DNA of 6,458 nt from contig JBIINK010000080.1 of NCBI GenBank assembly GCA_044337515.1, forward strand, positions 1 to 6,458, given 5' to 3'. This document shows positions 1 through 5,863 of the stretch, one piece after another. Below the pieces are notes generated by a model, which did not search any database, had not been told where the DNA came from, and saw only the letters and a program-made list of their open reading frames with translations. Origin of the DNA: CAJBVG01 sp044337515. GTDB taxonomy: Bacteria > Bacteroidota > Bacteroidia > Sphingobacteriales > Sphingobacteriaceae. Positions within the stretch are counted from its first letter, which is position 1; each line of letters starts with the position of its first letter. The translations under genes and the position numbers were made by a program.

Positions 1-1
1 T

Positions 2-430
2 TACACCACTAGAATTTATAAATCTAAACGCGACCAAATTCGATATACAAAGTTACGCAGAGATGTATTAAAAGTATGGCCTTATGCAAAACTTGCTGGT
101 GTTAAATTTAATCAGCTCGAGAAAGAACTAAAAATGACCAACGATAAGCGTGTTCAACAGGCTCTGGTTGATAAAACAGAAAAAGATATTAAAGATAATT
201 TCGAGTCTGAACTGAAACAACTCACCATCACCCAAGGACGAATACTGATTAAACTGATTGATCGGCAAACTGGTAATACTTCCTATGTATTAGTACAAGA
301 CCTTAAAGGAAGGTTCTCTGCCTTCTTCTGGCAATCATTAGCACGTTTGTTCGGCTCCAACCTCAAATCGCATTACGACCCGTATGGGGAAGATGCGGAG
401 ATAGAGAAGATTATTAAGAGTATTGAGTAA
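2..430 (+). CDS. DUF4294 family protein, 3' part (5' end outside window)
   Basis: The reading frame is open from the left edge without a start, so 142 C-terminal residues are visible. An internal ATG at 134 is not the start, because typical family sequence continues upstream of it (RRDVLKVWPYAKLAG, encoded at about 56-100). The visible part carries the DUF4294 hallmarks: an Arg/Lys-rich stretch ending in the VWPYAK motif, a charged helical middle, the segment ITQGRILIKLIDRQTG, and the C-terminal run of aromatic residues around FSAFFWQSLARLFG followed by YDPYGEDAEIE. From memory of the family, full-length members are about 200 residues, found in Bacteroidota, often with a secretion signal; the signal region is not visible here. 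The biochemical function is unknown. The last codons and the TAA stop lie inside a heptamer-type repeat that continues downstream. The family assignment rests on recognised motifs, not on a search. Confidence 0.85.
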   Translation, partial: YTTRIYKSKRDQIRYTKLRRDVLKVWPYAKLAGVKFNQLEKELKMTNDKRVQQALVDKTEKDIKDNFESELKQLTITQGRILIKLIDRQTGNTSYVLVQDLKGRFSAFFWQSLARLFGSNLKSHYDPYGEDAEIEKIIKSIE

Positions 431-503
431 TGGGTATTGAGTAGTGGGTATTGAGTTTAATTTTGCAATTATCTCACTACCCATTACTCAATACCCACTA
501 CTC
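419..503. repeat. Inverted repeat built from 7/14-nt tandem units
   Basis: The left arm (419-456) and right arm (472-503) are made of the same 14-nt unit in opposite orientation. On the plus strand the left arm reads as TAATGGGTATTGAG then TAGTGGGTATTGAG, itself a pair of degenerate heptamers of the form TANTGRG. Because the units repeat, the arms can pair in several registers: 439-456 with 486-503 is 18 bp perfect, 421-436 with 478-493 is 16 bp perfect, and 425-455 with 473-503 is 31 bp with three differences around a 17-nt loop. The left arm overlaps the stop codon of the DUF4294 gene (428-430). In that gene's transcript it would form a long hairpin followed by a pyrimidine-rich stretch without a true U-tract, so it might protect the 3' end or terminate weakly. 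The same unit recurs at 5837-5862. Confidence 0.9.
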
Positions 504-507
504 TTCT

Positions 508-515
508 TATCTTTG
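508..515 (+). promoter_or_regulatory. Bacteroidota-type -7 box for bshB1
   Basis: TATCTTTG is an exact match to the TAnnTTTG -7 element of Bacteroidota housekeeping promoters. It lies five bases before the bshB1 ATG, so transcription would begin almost at the start codon and the mRNA would be leaderless or nearly so. This fits the absence of a Shine-Dalgarno sequence. No good TTTG -33 element is present at the expected distance (about 485-490); that position falls inside the right arm of the inverted repeat. The hairpin would therefore not be part of the bshB1 mRNA. The assignment is by consensus only. Confidence 0.55.
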
Positions 516-520
516 CACCC

Positions 521-1243
521 ATGAAATTAGACATATTAGTTTTTGCTGCGCATCCAGATGATGCAGAGATGTCGTGCTCGGGAACCATTTTGAGAGCCAT
601 TAAGGAAGGGAAGAAAGTTGGGATAGTGGATTTAACAAGAGGTGAACTAGGAACTCGTGGTACTTACGAAACTAGGGCAGAAGAGTCGGCTGTTGCCACT
701 AAAATATTAGGAATACATGCTCGTGAAAATTTAGAGCTCGAAGATTGCTTTTTCGATTTAGGGAAAGAAGCACAATTGAAAGTCATCAGTAAAATCAGAA
801 AATACCGCCCTGAAATTGTATTGGCAAATGCAATAGATGATAGACACCCAGACCATGGCAAAGCAGCGAAGTTAATATATGAAGCTTGTTTTAAATCAGG
901 CTTACCTAAAATTGAAACTTTTGATGAGCAAGGTAATCTACAAGAAGCATACCGCCCAAGTTCATTATTTAATTATATACAAGACCGATATATTAAACCA
1001 GATTTTGTAGTAGATATTACTGAATTTATTGATAAAAAAATGGAAGCCGTAGCAGCGTTTAAAACGCAATTTTACGACGAGCATTCATCAGAACCTCAAA
1101 CCTATATTTCTAAACCCGATTTCTTAGAAACACTTGTAGGAAAAAATAGGGAATACGGGAAACTCCTTAGAAATGGAATATTTGCGGAGGGTTATACTGT
1201 CAATAAAATCATCGAAATACAAGATATTACCAAATTATTTTAA
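521..1243 (+). CDS. bshB1: Bacillithiol biosynthesis deacetylase BshB1
   Basis: A complete 240-residue PIG-L/LmbE-family zinc hydrolase, full length for BshB1. In bacillithiol synthesis this cytoplasmic enzyme removes the acetyl group from N-acetylglucosaminyl-malate (made by BshA), giving glucosaminyl-malate for cysteine addition by BshC. The N-terminal motif AHPDDAE (residues 10-16) holds zinc ligands His11 and Asp14 and the probable catalytic base Asp13; DDRHPDHG (106-113) supplies the third zinc ligand, His112, and the nearby His109. The segment DLTRGELGTRGT (37-48) and the late FKTQFYD (180-186) are typical of BshB1 and separate it from other LmbE-like enzymes such as mycothiol deacetylases. 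The start at 521 is chosen because the family N-terminus MKLDILVFAAHPDD begins there and a promoter-like box lies just before it. bshA and bshC are not in this window. A hairpin terminator follows the stop codon directly. Confidence 0.95.
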   Translation: MKLDILVFAAHPDDAEMSCSGTILRAIKEGKKVGIVDLTRGELGTRGTYETRAEESAVATKILGIHARENLELEDCFFDLGKEAQLKVISKIRKYRPEIVLANAIDDRHPDHGKAAKLIYEACFKSGLPKIETFDEQGNLQEAYRPSSLFNYIQDRYIKPDFVVDITEFIDKKMEAVAAFKTQFYDEHSSEPQTYISKPDFLETLVGKNREYGKLLRNGIFAEGYTVNKIIEIQDITKLF

Positions 1244-1244
1244 T

Positions 1245-1278
1245 AAAAAAAGTCCTCCGAATTCAGAGGACTTTTTTT
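1245..1278. terminator. Rho-independent terminator, probably bidirectional
   Basis: A GTCCTC/GAGGAC stem (1252-1257 with 1266-1271) closes an 8-nt loop and is flanked by seven A on the left and seven T on the right, which can extend the stem. It starts one base after the bshB1 stop. Because the A and T tracts are symmetrical it has a U-tract in both directions, so it can also end transcripts of the converging adaptor gene, whose stop codon is at 1377. In the remaining spacer (1279-1376) I see no gene, repeat or stronger hairpin. Confidence 0.93.
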
Positions 1279-1376
1279 ATGTACCAATCACCATAAGTAT
1301 TGTTTGGGACTATAAAGAACGTTGATTGATATACTATAGACGATATTTAATCGGCAATAGTTGTATCAGTGTTCAA

Positions 1377-2495
1377 TTAATTTTTAGGAGCTTCTTCTGC
1401 TACTACATCTTCTTTCTTAGTTCCTTTTATTTTAGAGGTTTTCTCGACTCCCGAAAGCACTTCAATATTGATACCATCAGACAAGCCTGTTTTGATATAA
1501 GTTTTCTTAAACACTTGTGGTGTTTTGGTTTCTAATTCTACGTAAGCACTATCTTTTTCAAACTTAATTACACTTTCAGAAATACTCAATACAGAATCTC
1601 TACGATCCAATACAATATCGGCATTAGCGCTATATCCTGCACGAATAAAACTTCCTGGTTTTAATTTCATAGCCGCTTTAATTTCAAATTGAATGGCTCC
1701 ATCTTGTTCTACTCCTTTAGGAGAAATATATTCTAAAACAGCATCGTATTTTTCGGTAGTTATTGCACCAATGGTTACAATAAGTGCCATCCCTGCTTTA
1801 ATTTTTCCTACTTCCGATTCATCTACTTTTCCTAAGAAAATCATGTCCTTCATATCGGCTATGCTTGCAATCGTAGTACCCTCATTAAAAGTATTACTCT
1901 CGATAACTGAGTTACCAACTTTCACAGGTACGTTTAATACCATTCCATCAATAGTAGCGGTGATGATGGTATTTGTTGCATTTCCCATCGATTTAGAACT
2001 ACCTTGTTTGATTAACTGCAAATTATTATCGGCAGTTTCAAGCTCTTCATTAGAACTATTAAACGATACTTCGAAGCGTTGGAATTCAGATATAGAAATC
2101 ACCTTTTGATCAAACAATTTTTTATTGCGATCATATTCTGCTTTCGAATTATTGTAGTTAATCTTAGCTCGGTTCAAACGACTTTCTGCCTCGTTCAAAT
2201 TCACCACATTTGGAATAATTTTTACACGTGCAATTTTATCGCCACGGTGTACCATCTTACCTGCTTCAACATAGATTTCTTCGATAATTCCCGATACTCT
2301 TGGCTTAATATCAATTTCCCTACGAGGCACCACAGCACCAGTAGCCACTGTTTTCTTAATGATGTTATTTACACTTGCTTTCTCAATGTTAAACACCTCT
2401 GGTGTCTTCTCTGATTTTTTCCACAAGTAAAATAATGTCCCTAGGAATACAATCCCTATCAAACTAAACACTACAATTCGAACAACTTTTTTCAT
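1377..2495 (-). CDS. Periplasmic adaptor (membrane fusion protein), MacA/HlyD type
   Basis: A 372-residue adaptor subunit that would link the inner-membrane ABC permeases to an outer-membrane channel. The order of parts is typical: an N-terminal membrane anchor with a short basic start (hydrophobic about 5-25, then KK), first half of a lipoyl-like domain (about 50-95, with VSGIIEEIYVEAGKMVHRGD), an alpha-helical hairpin (about 97-165, rich in Glu, Asn, Lys), second lipoyl half (about 178-212, ATIDGMVLNVPVKVGNSV), beta-barrel domain (about 213-290, with KVDESEVGKIKAGM) and a membrane-proximal domain to about 350. The last 15 or so residues are a charged, Lys/Glu-rich tail that is probably disordered. 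No lipobox cysteine is present, so anchoring is by the transmembrane helix. It is the last gene of the ABC operon, 86 nt after the second permease; that spacer contains two short tandem repeats. The start codon is set by the basic-hydrophobic N-terminus. It could be annotated as an RND adaptor, but its neighbours show that it works with an ABC transporter. Confidence 0.92.
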   Translation of the reverse strand: MKKVVRIVVFSLIGIVFLGTLFYLWKKSEKTPEVFNIEKASVNNIIKKTVATGAVVPRREIDIKPRVSGIIEEIYVEAGKMVHRGDKIARVKIIPNVVNLNEAESRLNRAKINYNNSKAEYDRNKKLFDQKVISISEFQRFEVSFNSSNEELETADNNLQLIKQGSSKSMGNATNTIITATIDGMVLNVPVKVGNSVIESNTFNEGTTIASIADMKDMIFLGKVDESEVGKIKAGMALIVTIGAITTEKYDAVLEYISPKGVEQDGAIQFEIKAAMKLKPGSFIRAGYSANADIVLDRRDSVLSISESVIKFEKDSAYVELETKTPQVFKKTYIKTGLSDGINIEVLSGVEKTSKIKGTKKEDVVAEEAPKN

Positions 2496-2510
2496 ATCAC
2501 GTTAAATAAA

Positions 2511-2531
2511 TTCTAAATTCTAAATCCTAAA
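2511..2531. repeat. 7-nt tandem repeat, three units
   Basis: Three consecutive heptamers, TTCTAAA, TTCTAAA and TCCTAAA on the plus strand, lie in the spacer between the second permease gene and the adaptor gene. On the transcribed minus strand they read TTTAGGA, TTTAGAA, TTTAGAA, so each contains TAG, and the three copies fall in three different frames. The array ends 15 nt before the adaptor ATG. It is separated by nine bases from a different repeat, with an 8-nt period. Confidence 0.85.
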
Positions 2532-2540
2532 TTTTCATCA

Positions 2541-2580
2541 GCATACTAGCATACTAGCATACTAGCATATCAGCATATTA
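2541..2580. repeat. 8-nt tandem repeat, five units, one base after a stop codon
   Basis: Five contiguous octamers fill this stretch: GCATACTA three times, then GCATATCA and GCATATTA. On the minus strand, which is the coding strand here, they read TAATATGC, TGATATGC, then TAGTATGC three times, so every unit begins with a stop triplet; the next octamer downstream also begins with TGA. The array begins one base after the TAA of the second permease gene and is therefore in the 3' untranslated region or intercistronic part of the operon mRNA. Confidence 0.93.
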
Positions 2581-2581
2581 T

Positions 2582-3844
2582 TTATCCATCAGCTCTCAAC
2601 GCCTCAATAGGTTTTACCTGCACAGCTCTTCGTGCTGGAATAAAGCCCGCCAAAGCTCCCGATACAATTAAAATACTTAAGGCTGTTAAGGCAACATTTA
2701 AATCCACCTCGGGGTTTTTAAACATACCACCATCTGGATTTACACCCATCAGTGTATTTACTAATTCTAATATTCCAATTCCAATTACCAAGCCTAAATA
2801 ACCAGCAATAGTGGTTAAGAAAACCGACTCTAAAATAATCTGCCCTATAATTTTCCATGGTGTTGCACCTAATGCGCGTTTAATCCCAATCTCTTTCGTA
2901 CGTTCTTTTACAACTATCAACATGATATTACTCACACCAATTACTCCTGCGAATAGGGTACCAATACCTACTATCCAAACCAATAAATCTATACCATTAA
3001 ACAAGCCCGAAATTTTACCAAACTCTTTACCCATATTCCAATGACCTACGGCTTGTAAGTCATCAGGAGCAATATGATGGCGTTGTTTCAACAATTCAAT
3101 AACTTTGTTTTCTACAATCTCAACAGGGATATTTTTCTTCGAGGTAATCGAATACCAACCCACTACATTTCCATAATTAAATGCAGTTTGAAAAGTAGTG
3201 AAAGGAACATAAACAGTTTCTGCTTCTTGTTGTCCTTGTCCGCCTGCTTGCCCGCTGCGAAACAAACCAACCACCTGAAAATACACTCCATTAATTCGGA
3301 TGTATTGTCCAATTGGATCTTCATTATTTTCAAAAAGAATTTCTTTTACACGATTTCCAATGACGGCAATTTTGCGTTTTTGTTTAATGTCTAATTCATT
3401 GATAAATCTACCTTGTAAATGTTTTAAGGGTTGTATTTTTTGAAAGTCGGGAGAGTCGCCAAATACCGAGAAGTTTCCTGTTTTTACTCCTCTGGTCACA
3501 TTGTTCCCACCTCTAAATCCACCGAGTTGGTTACGCGCACAAACATATTCAGCTTCGGGTATGCTATTCTTTATTGCTTCCGTATCTTCATTCGTATAAT
3601 TAAAACGACGACCCGGCTGAAAGCCTTCAAATGCTTTGGTTGTACGTTGTGTCCAACAGAAAAAGCTATTGGTAGCAAAGCCATCAAATCCTCCAACTAC
3701 ACCATTGCGTAAGCCATTACCAGAGCCCAACATAATCACCAACATAAAGATACCCCAGAACACACCAAAGGCAGTAAGCGTAGTTCTTAGCTTATTCTTT
3801 TTGATGGTACTAAATATTTCTTGCCAGTTATCTTGATCAAACAT
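2582..3844 (-). CDS. ABC transporter permease, MacB/FtsX type (second of a tandem pair)
   Basis: A 420-residue inner-membrane permease with the MacB layout: a short cytoplasmic N-terminal helix (MFDQDNWQEIFSTIKKNKLR), TM1 at about 22-43, a large periplasmic MacB-type domain (about 44-285), then three membrane helices at about 287-312, 335-362 and 385-405. The cytoplasmic loop VVKERTKEIGIKRALGATP (311-329) is the conserved FtsX-family segment that contacts the ATPase, and the C-terminal KPIEALR is also characteristic. No ATPase domain is fused to it, unlike E. coli MacB. It closely resembles the permease encoded just upstream, including nearly the same first 45 residues, so the two are tandem paralogues. 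It differs by a Gly/Gln-rich loop in the periplasmic domain (about 197-207, SGQAGGQGQQE). The ATG lies one base after the stop of the preceding gene, which suggests translational coupling. It probably forms a heterodimer with the first permease; homodimers are an alternative. Confidence 0.93.
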   Translation of the reverse strand: MFDQDNWQEIFSTIKKNKLRTTLTAFGVFWGIFMLVIMLGSGNGLRNGVVGGFDGFATNSFFCWTQRTTKAFEGFQPGRRFNYTNEDTEAIKNSIPEAEYVCARNQLGGFRGGNNVTRGVKTGNFSVFGDSPDFQKIQPLKHLQGRFINELDIKQKRKIAVIGNRVKEILFENNEDPIGQYIRINGVYFQVVGLFRSGQAGGQGQQEAETVYVPFTTFQTAFNYGNVVGWYSITSKKNIPVEIVENKVIELLKQRHHIAPDDLQAVGHWNMGKEFGKISGLFNGIDLLVWIVGIGTLFAGVIGVSNIMLIVVKERTKEIGIKRALGATPWKIIGQIILESVFLTTIAGYLGLVIGIGILELVNTLMGVNPDGGMFKNPEVDLNVALTALSILIVSGALAGFIPARRAVQVKPIEALRADG

Positions 3845-3845
3845 G

Positions 3846-5075
3846 TTATTCGTCTCTTAGTGCTTCAATAGGTTTAATTCGTGCTGCTTTTAATGCCGGT
3901 ACAAAACCTGCTACAGCACCTGCAAATATTAAGAACAAAGTAGCTCCAATAGCTACCGATAAATCAATTTCAGGGTTTCTGAAAAAATCGGAAGGTGGCA
4001 TAAATTTCTTAGCCAATTCCGTTACTACTACACCCAATACTAATCCAACGTATCCTGCAAATCCTGTAATTAAAATCGATTCTTGTATAACTAAGCTTAC
4101 AATAGAGTAGGGTGTTGCACCAATTGCTTTTCGAACACCAATTTCTTTGGTACGTTCTTTTACTACAATCATCATAATATTACTTACACCTACAATTCCA
4201 GCGATGATGGTACCCACTCCAATAATGCCTACAAAGAATTTTATGCCATTTAATAAGTCCATTATTTGCTTGTAGTTTTCGTTATTATCAAAGGCTACAA
4301 AAGCACGCTCATCAGTAGGGTCTATTTTATATTTCGAATAGATGTAGGCCTTCGAATCTTCAAGCATACGCTTGCTTTGCAGCAGACTTGCATTTCCTGT
4401 ACTGAACCAAATTACATCCACATAATCTTTACCATTATATGATTTTTGCATCGTAGAAATCGGAATGTAAAGTCGGTCATTATCTTGTCGGCCTTCATCT
4501 TTAAACACTCCAATTACTTTATATAAAATCCCCGAAACATCTACATATTTCCCAATCGGATCTTCTTCCTTAAATAATGCATCTTGTACAGGCTTACCAA
4601 TTACGGCTACTTTCCTCGCTTCTTTAATGTCCATGTCATTTAGGAAACGCCCCGAAATCATGTTGCATTTTTCTAATTTATCATGGTCGGTTTGACAAGA
4701 ACGCACGAGGTAATTTCCTTTTTCGTTTTTGTAATTTATGCTTTTAACATTTGGAACATCTTGTGCAACCGTAATGTATTCAACACCTTCAATGTTTTTT
4801 TTGATGTATTCGAAATCTTCATTTTTCAATCGAATTCTTCGGCCTGCTTGCATTCCTTTATAAGGCATACTCGTTACATCTCCTTGCAACCATATGGCAT
4901 TACTAGCATCCGATAAAAATTGATGTTCGGCACCATTTTTTAATCCTTGTCCGGAACCCAATAAAACAATGAGAATAAAAATTCCCCAAGCTACTGAGAA
5001 GCCAGTTAAGAACGTACGTAACCGATTTTTCTGGATCGTACTAAAAATTTCTTGCCATTTATCGATATCAAACAT
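3846..5075 (-). CDS. ABC transporter permease, MacB/FtsX type (first of a tandem pair)
   Basis: A 409-residue inner-membrane permease with four predicted membrane helices (about 22-42, 279-304, 330-353 and 372-396) and a periplasmic MacB-type domain between the first two. The ATPase-contacting loop VVKERTKEIGVRKAIGATP is at 304-322 and the terminal KPIEALR motif at 401-407. The N-terminal MFDIDKWQEIFSTIQKNRLR closely matches that of the next permease. Two cysteines in the periplasmic domain (127 and 137) are not matched in the paralogue, whose cysteines are at other positions. The ATG overlaps the end of the ATPase gene by 8 nt, so ribosomes finishing the ATPase could restart here. With the ATPase and adaptor it would build a MacAB-like or LolCDE-like machine that works on substrates from the periplasm or outer leaflet rather than importing solutes. 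The substrate is unknown. Confidence 0.93.
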   Translation of the reverse strand: MFDIDKWQEIFSTIQKNRLRTFLTGFSVAWGIFILIVLLGSGQGLKNGAEHQFLSDASNAIWLQGDVTSMPYKGMQAGRRIRLKNEDFEYIKKNIEGVEYITVAQDVPNVKSINYKNEKGNYLVRSCQTDHDKLEKCNMISGRFLNDMDIKEARKVAVIGKPVQDALFKEEDPIGKYVDVSGILYKVIGVFKDEGRQDNDRLYIPISTMQKSYNGKDYVDVIWFSTGNASLLQSKRMLEDSKAYIYSKYKIDPTDERAFVAFDNNENYKQIMDLLNGIKFFVGIIGVGTIIAGIVGVSNIMMIVVKERTKEIGVRKAIGATPYSIVSLVIQESILITGFAGYVGLVLGVVVTELAKKFMPPSDFFRNPEIDLSVAIGATLFLIFAGAVAGFVPALKAARIKPIEALRDE

Positions 5076-5745
5076 TGACTAAGGTGTTTTCGATGATACC
5101 ATCTTTTAAACGAATTATTCGGTCGGTTTTTGCAGCTATATCGTGCTCATGTGTTACAATAATAATAGTCATTCCAGTATCATTGATGCTTTTAAGCAGG
5201 TTCATTACTTCATAAGAAGTTTGAGTATCCAAGGCACCAGTAGGTTCATCGGCTAATATAATTTTTGGTTCTGCAATTAATGCACGAGCAATAGCCACAC
5301 GTTGTTTTTGTCCACCCGACATTTCACTTGGTAAATGTTCCGCCCAATCTTTTAACCCTACTTTATCTAAGTAGTCCATTGCAATAGCATTTCTTTTTTT
5401 ACGTGAAATGCCTTTATAATATAGGGGAAGCGCGACATTCTCCATCGCGTTTTTAAAGGATATTAAATTGAAGGATTGAAATACGAAGCCTAGCATTTGG
5501 TTACGGTATTTTGCCGCTTGTGTTTCGTTTAAGTCTTTTATCAAAGTATTATCTAACCAATATTCTCCTTCATCATATTGGTCGAGCATACCTAGGATAT
5601 TTAGCAAGGTAGATTTCCCAGAACCCGATGAACCCATAATAGAAACAAACTCACCCTCGTTTATTTTGATGTCGATGCCTTTTAGCACTTTCATCGGGTG
5701 GTTTCCTATATAATATGATTTATTGATGTTTTTTAACTCGATCAT
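5068..5745 (-). CDS. ABC transporter ATP-binding protein, MacB/LolD type
   Basis: A 225-residue cytoplasmic ATPase that powers the permeases encoded downstream. All nucleotide-binding motifs are present (numbered from the ATG at 5745): Walker A GSSGSGKST (38-46), Q-loop Gln90 in FVFQSFNL, signature MSGGQ (142-146, Met in place of the usual Leu), Walker B IILADEP (162-168) with catalytic Glu167, D-loop GALD (170-173) and switch His199. The length and the string SGGQKQRVAIARAL match the LolD/MacB/FtsE group, whose partners are FtsX-fold permeases, in agreement with the two neighbours. A longer frame begins with TTG at 5763, but the family N-terminus MIELKNINKSY starts at the ATG, and the extra six codons overlap a promoter-like box, so the ATG is preferred. 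The 3' end overlaps the first permease gene by 8 nt. Confidence 0.95.
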   Translation of the reverse strand: MIELKNINKSYYIGNHPMKVLKGIDIKINEGEFVSIMGSSGSGKSTLLNILGMLDQYDEGEYWLDNTLIKDLNETQAAKYRNQMLGFVFQSFNLISFKNAMENVALPLYYKGISRKKRNAIAMDYLDKVGLKDWAEHLPSEMSGGQKQRVAIARALIAEPKIILADEPTGALDTQTSYEVMNLLKSINDTGMTIIIVTHEHDIAAKTDRIIRLKDGIIENTLVNV

Positions 5746-5750
5746 AAGAC

Positions 5751-5758
5751 CAAGTATA
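5751..5758 (-). promoter_or_regulatory. Candidate -7 box for the ABC export operon
   Basis: On the minus strand TATACTTG matches TAnnTTTG at all but one position and sits five bases before the ATPase ATG, the same spacing as the box before bshB1. If it is used, the operon mRNA starts at or near the start codon. No convincing TTTG -33 element is seen, and a second candidate (CATATTTG, minus strand, 5823-5816, also one mismatch) lies farther upstream and would give a leader of about 60 nt. Read-through from the amidase gene is also possible, since no classic terminator lies in the 118-nt spacer. Confidence 0.35.
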
Positions 5759-5811
5759 AGCAATGGATTTTAGTTCTTGCAGATTTTAACGGCATTGTTA
5801 CAAGAAGGAGA

Positions 5812-5829
5812 ATTTGCAAATATGCAAAT
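5812..5829. repeat. Short inverted repeat in the amidase-ATPase spacer
   Basis: ATTTGC (5812-5817) and GCAAAT (5824-5829) are perfect inverted 6-bp arms around a 6-nt AT-rich spacer, and GCAAAT also occurs as a direct copy at 5816-5821. The element lies about 67 nt upstream of the ATPase start. It has the size and symmetry of a regulator binding site and overlaps a weak promoter-like CATATTTG on the minus strand. It could equally be chance in AT-rich DNA. Confidence 0.3.
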
Positions 5830-5836
5830 GTTTATC

Positions 5837-5862
5837 ACTCACTACCCAATACTCACTACCCA
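5837..5862. repeat. 14-nt tandem repeat, related to the repeat at 419-503
   Basis: Two units of the form ACTCACTACCCA(AT) stand head to tail. On the minus strand they read ATGGGTAGTGAG then TATTGGGTAGTGAG, again built of TANTGRG-like heptamers. The array follows the TAA of the amidase gene with one base between. The unit is the same family as in the inverted repeat after the DUF4294 gene, more than 5 kb away, and has the same orientation relative to the upstream gene's coding strand. Here there is no opposite arm, so no long hairpin forms. Confidence 0.85.
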
Positions 5863-5863
5863 T

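Noticed and set aside
134..136. ATG at 134 as the start of the DUF4294 gene
   Set aside because: The frame is open to the left edge and conserved family sequence (the VWPYAK motif) lies upstream of this codon, so it is internal.
419..503. CRISPR array or insertion-sequence end
   Set aside because: Units are 7-14 nt with no unique spacers, and there is no transposase or target-site duplication.
419..503. Classic rho-independent terminator for the DUF4294 gene
   Set aside because: The stem is long but lacks a G/C-rich core next to a U-tract; only a mixed pyrimidine stretch follows, so it is listed as a repeat instead.
664..861. Minus-strand open frame inside bshB1
   Set aside because: It lies opposite a well-conserved gene, has no recognisable protein features, and reads as the antisense of BshB1 coding sequence.
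1279..1376. Small gene or regulatory RNA in the convergent spacer
   Set aside because: No start with a coding-like frame, no second strong hairpin and no promoter-like box were found; it looks like plain spacer.
1693..2414. Plus-strand open frames opposite the adaptor gene
   Set aside because: They are antisense shadows: composition follows the complement of the adaptor codons, with no family motifs and no initiation signals.
2811..3836. Plus-strand open frames opposite the second permease
   Set aside because: Several short overlapping frames with no domain resemblance; the minus-strand permease explains the whole region.
3846..5745. LolCDE lipoprotein-release system
   Set aside because: The ATPase and permease folds are compatible, but the adaptor gene in the same operon points to a MacAB-like exporter.
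5746..5763. TTG start at 5763 for the ATPase
   Set aside because: The six extra residues do not resemble the family N-terminus, and they overlap the promoter-like box; the ATG at 5745 fits better.
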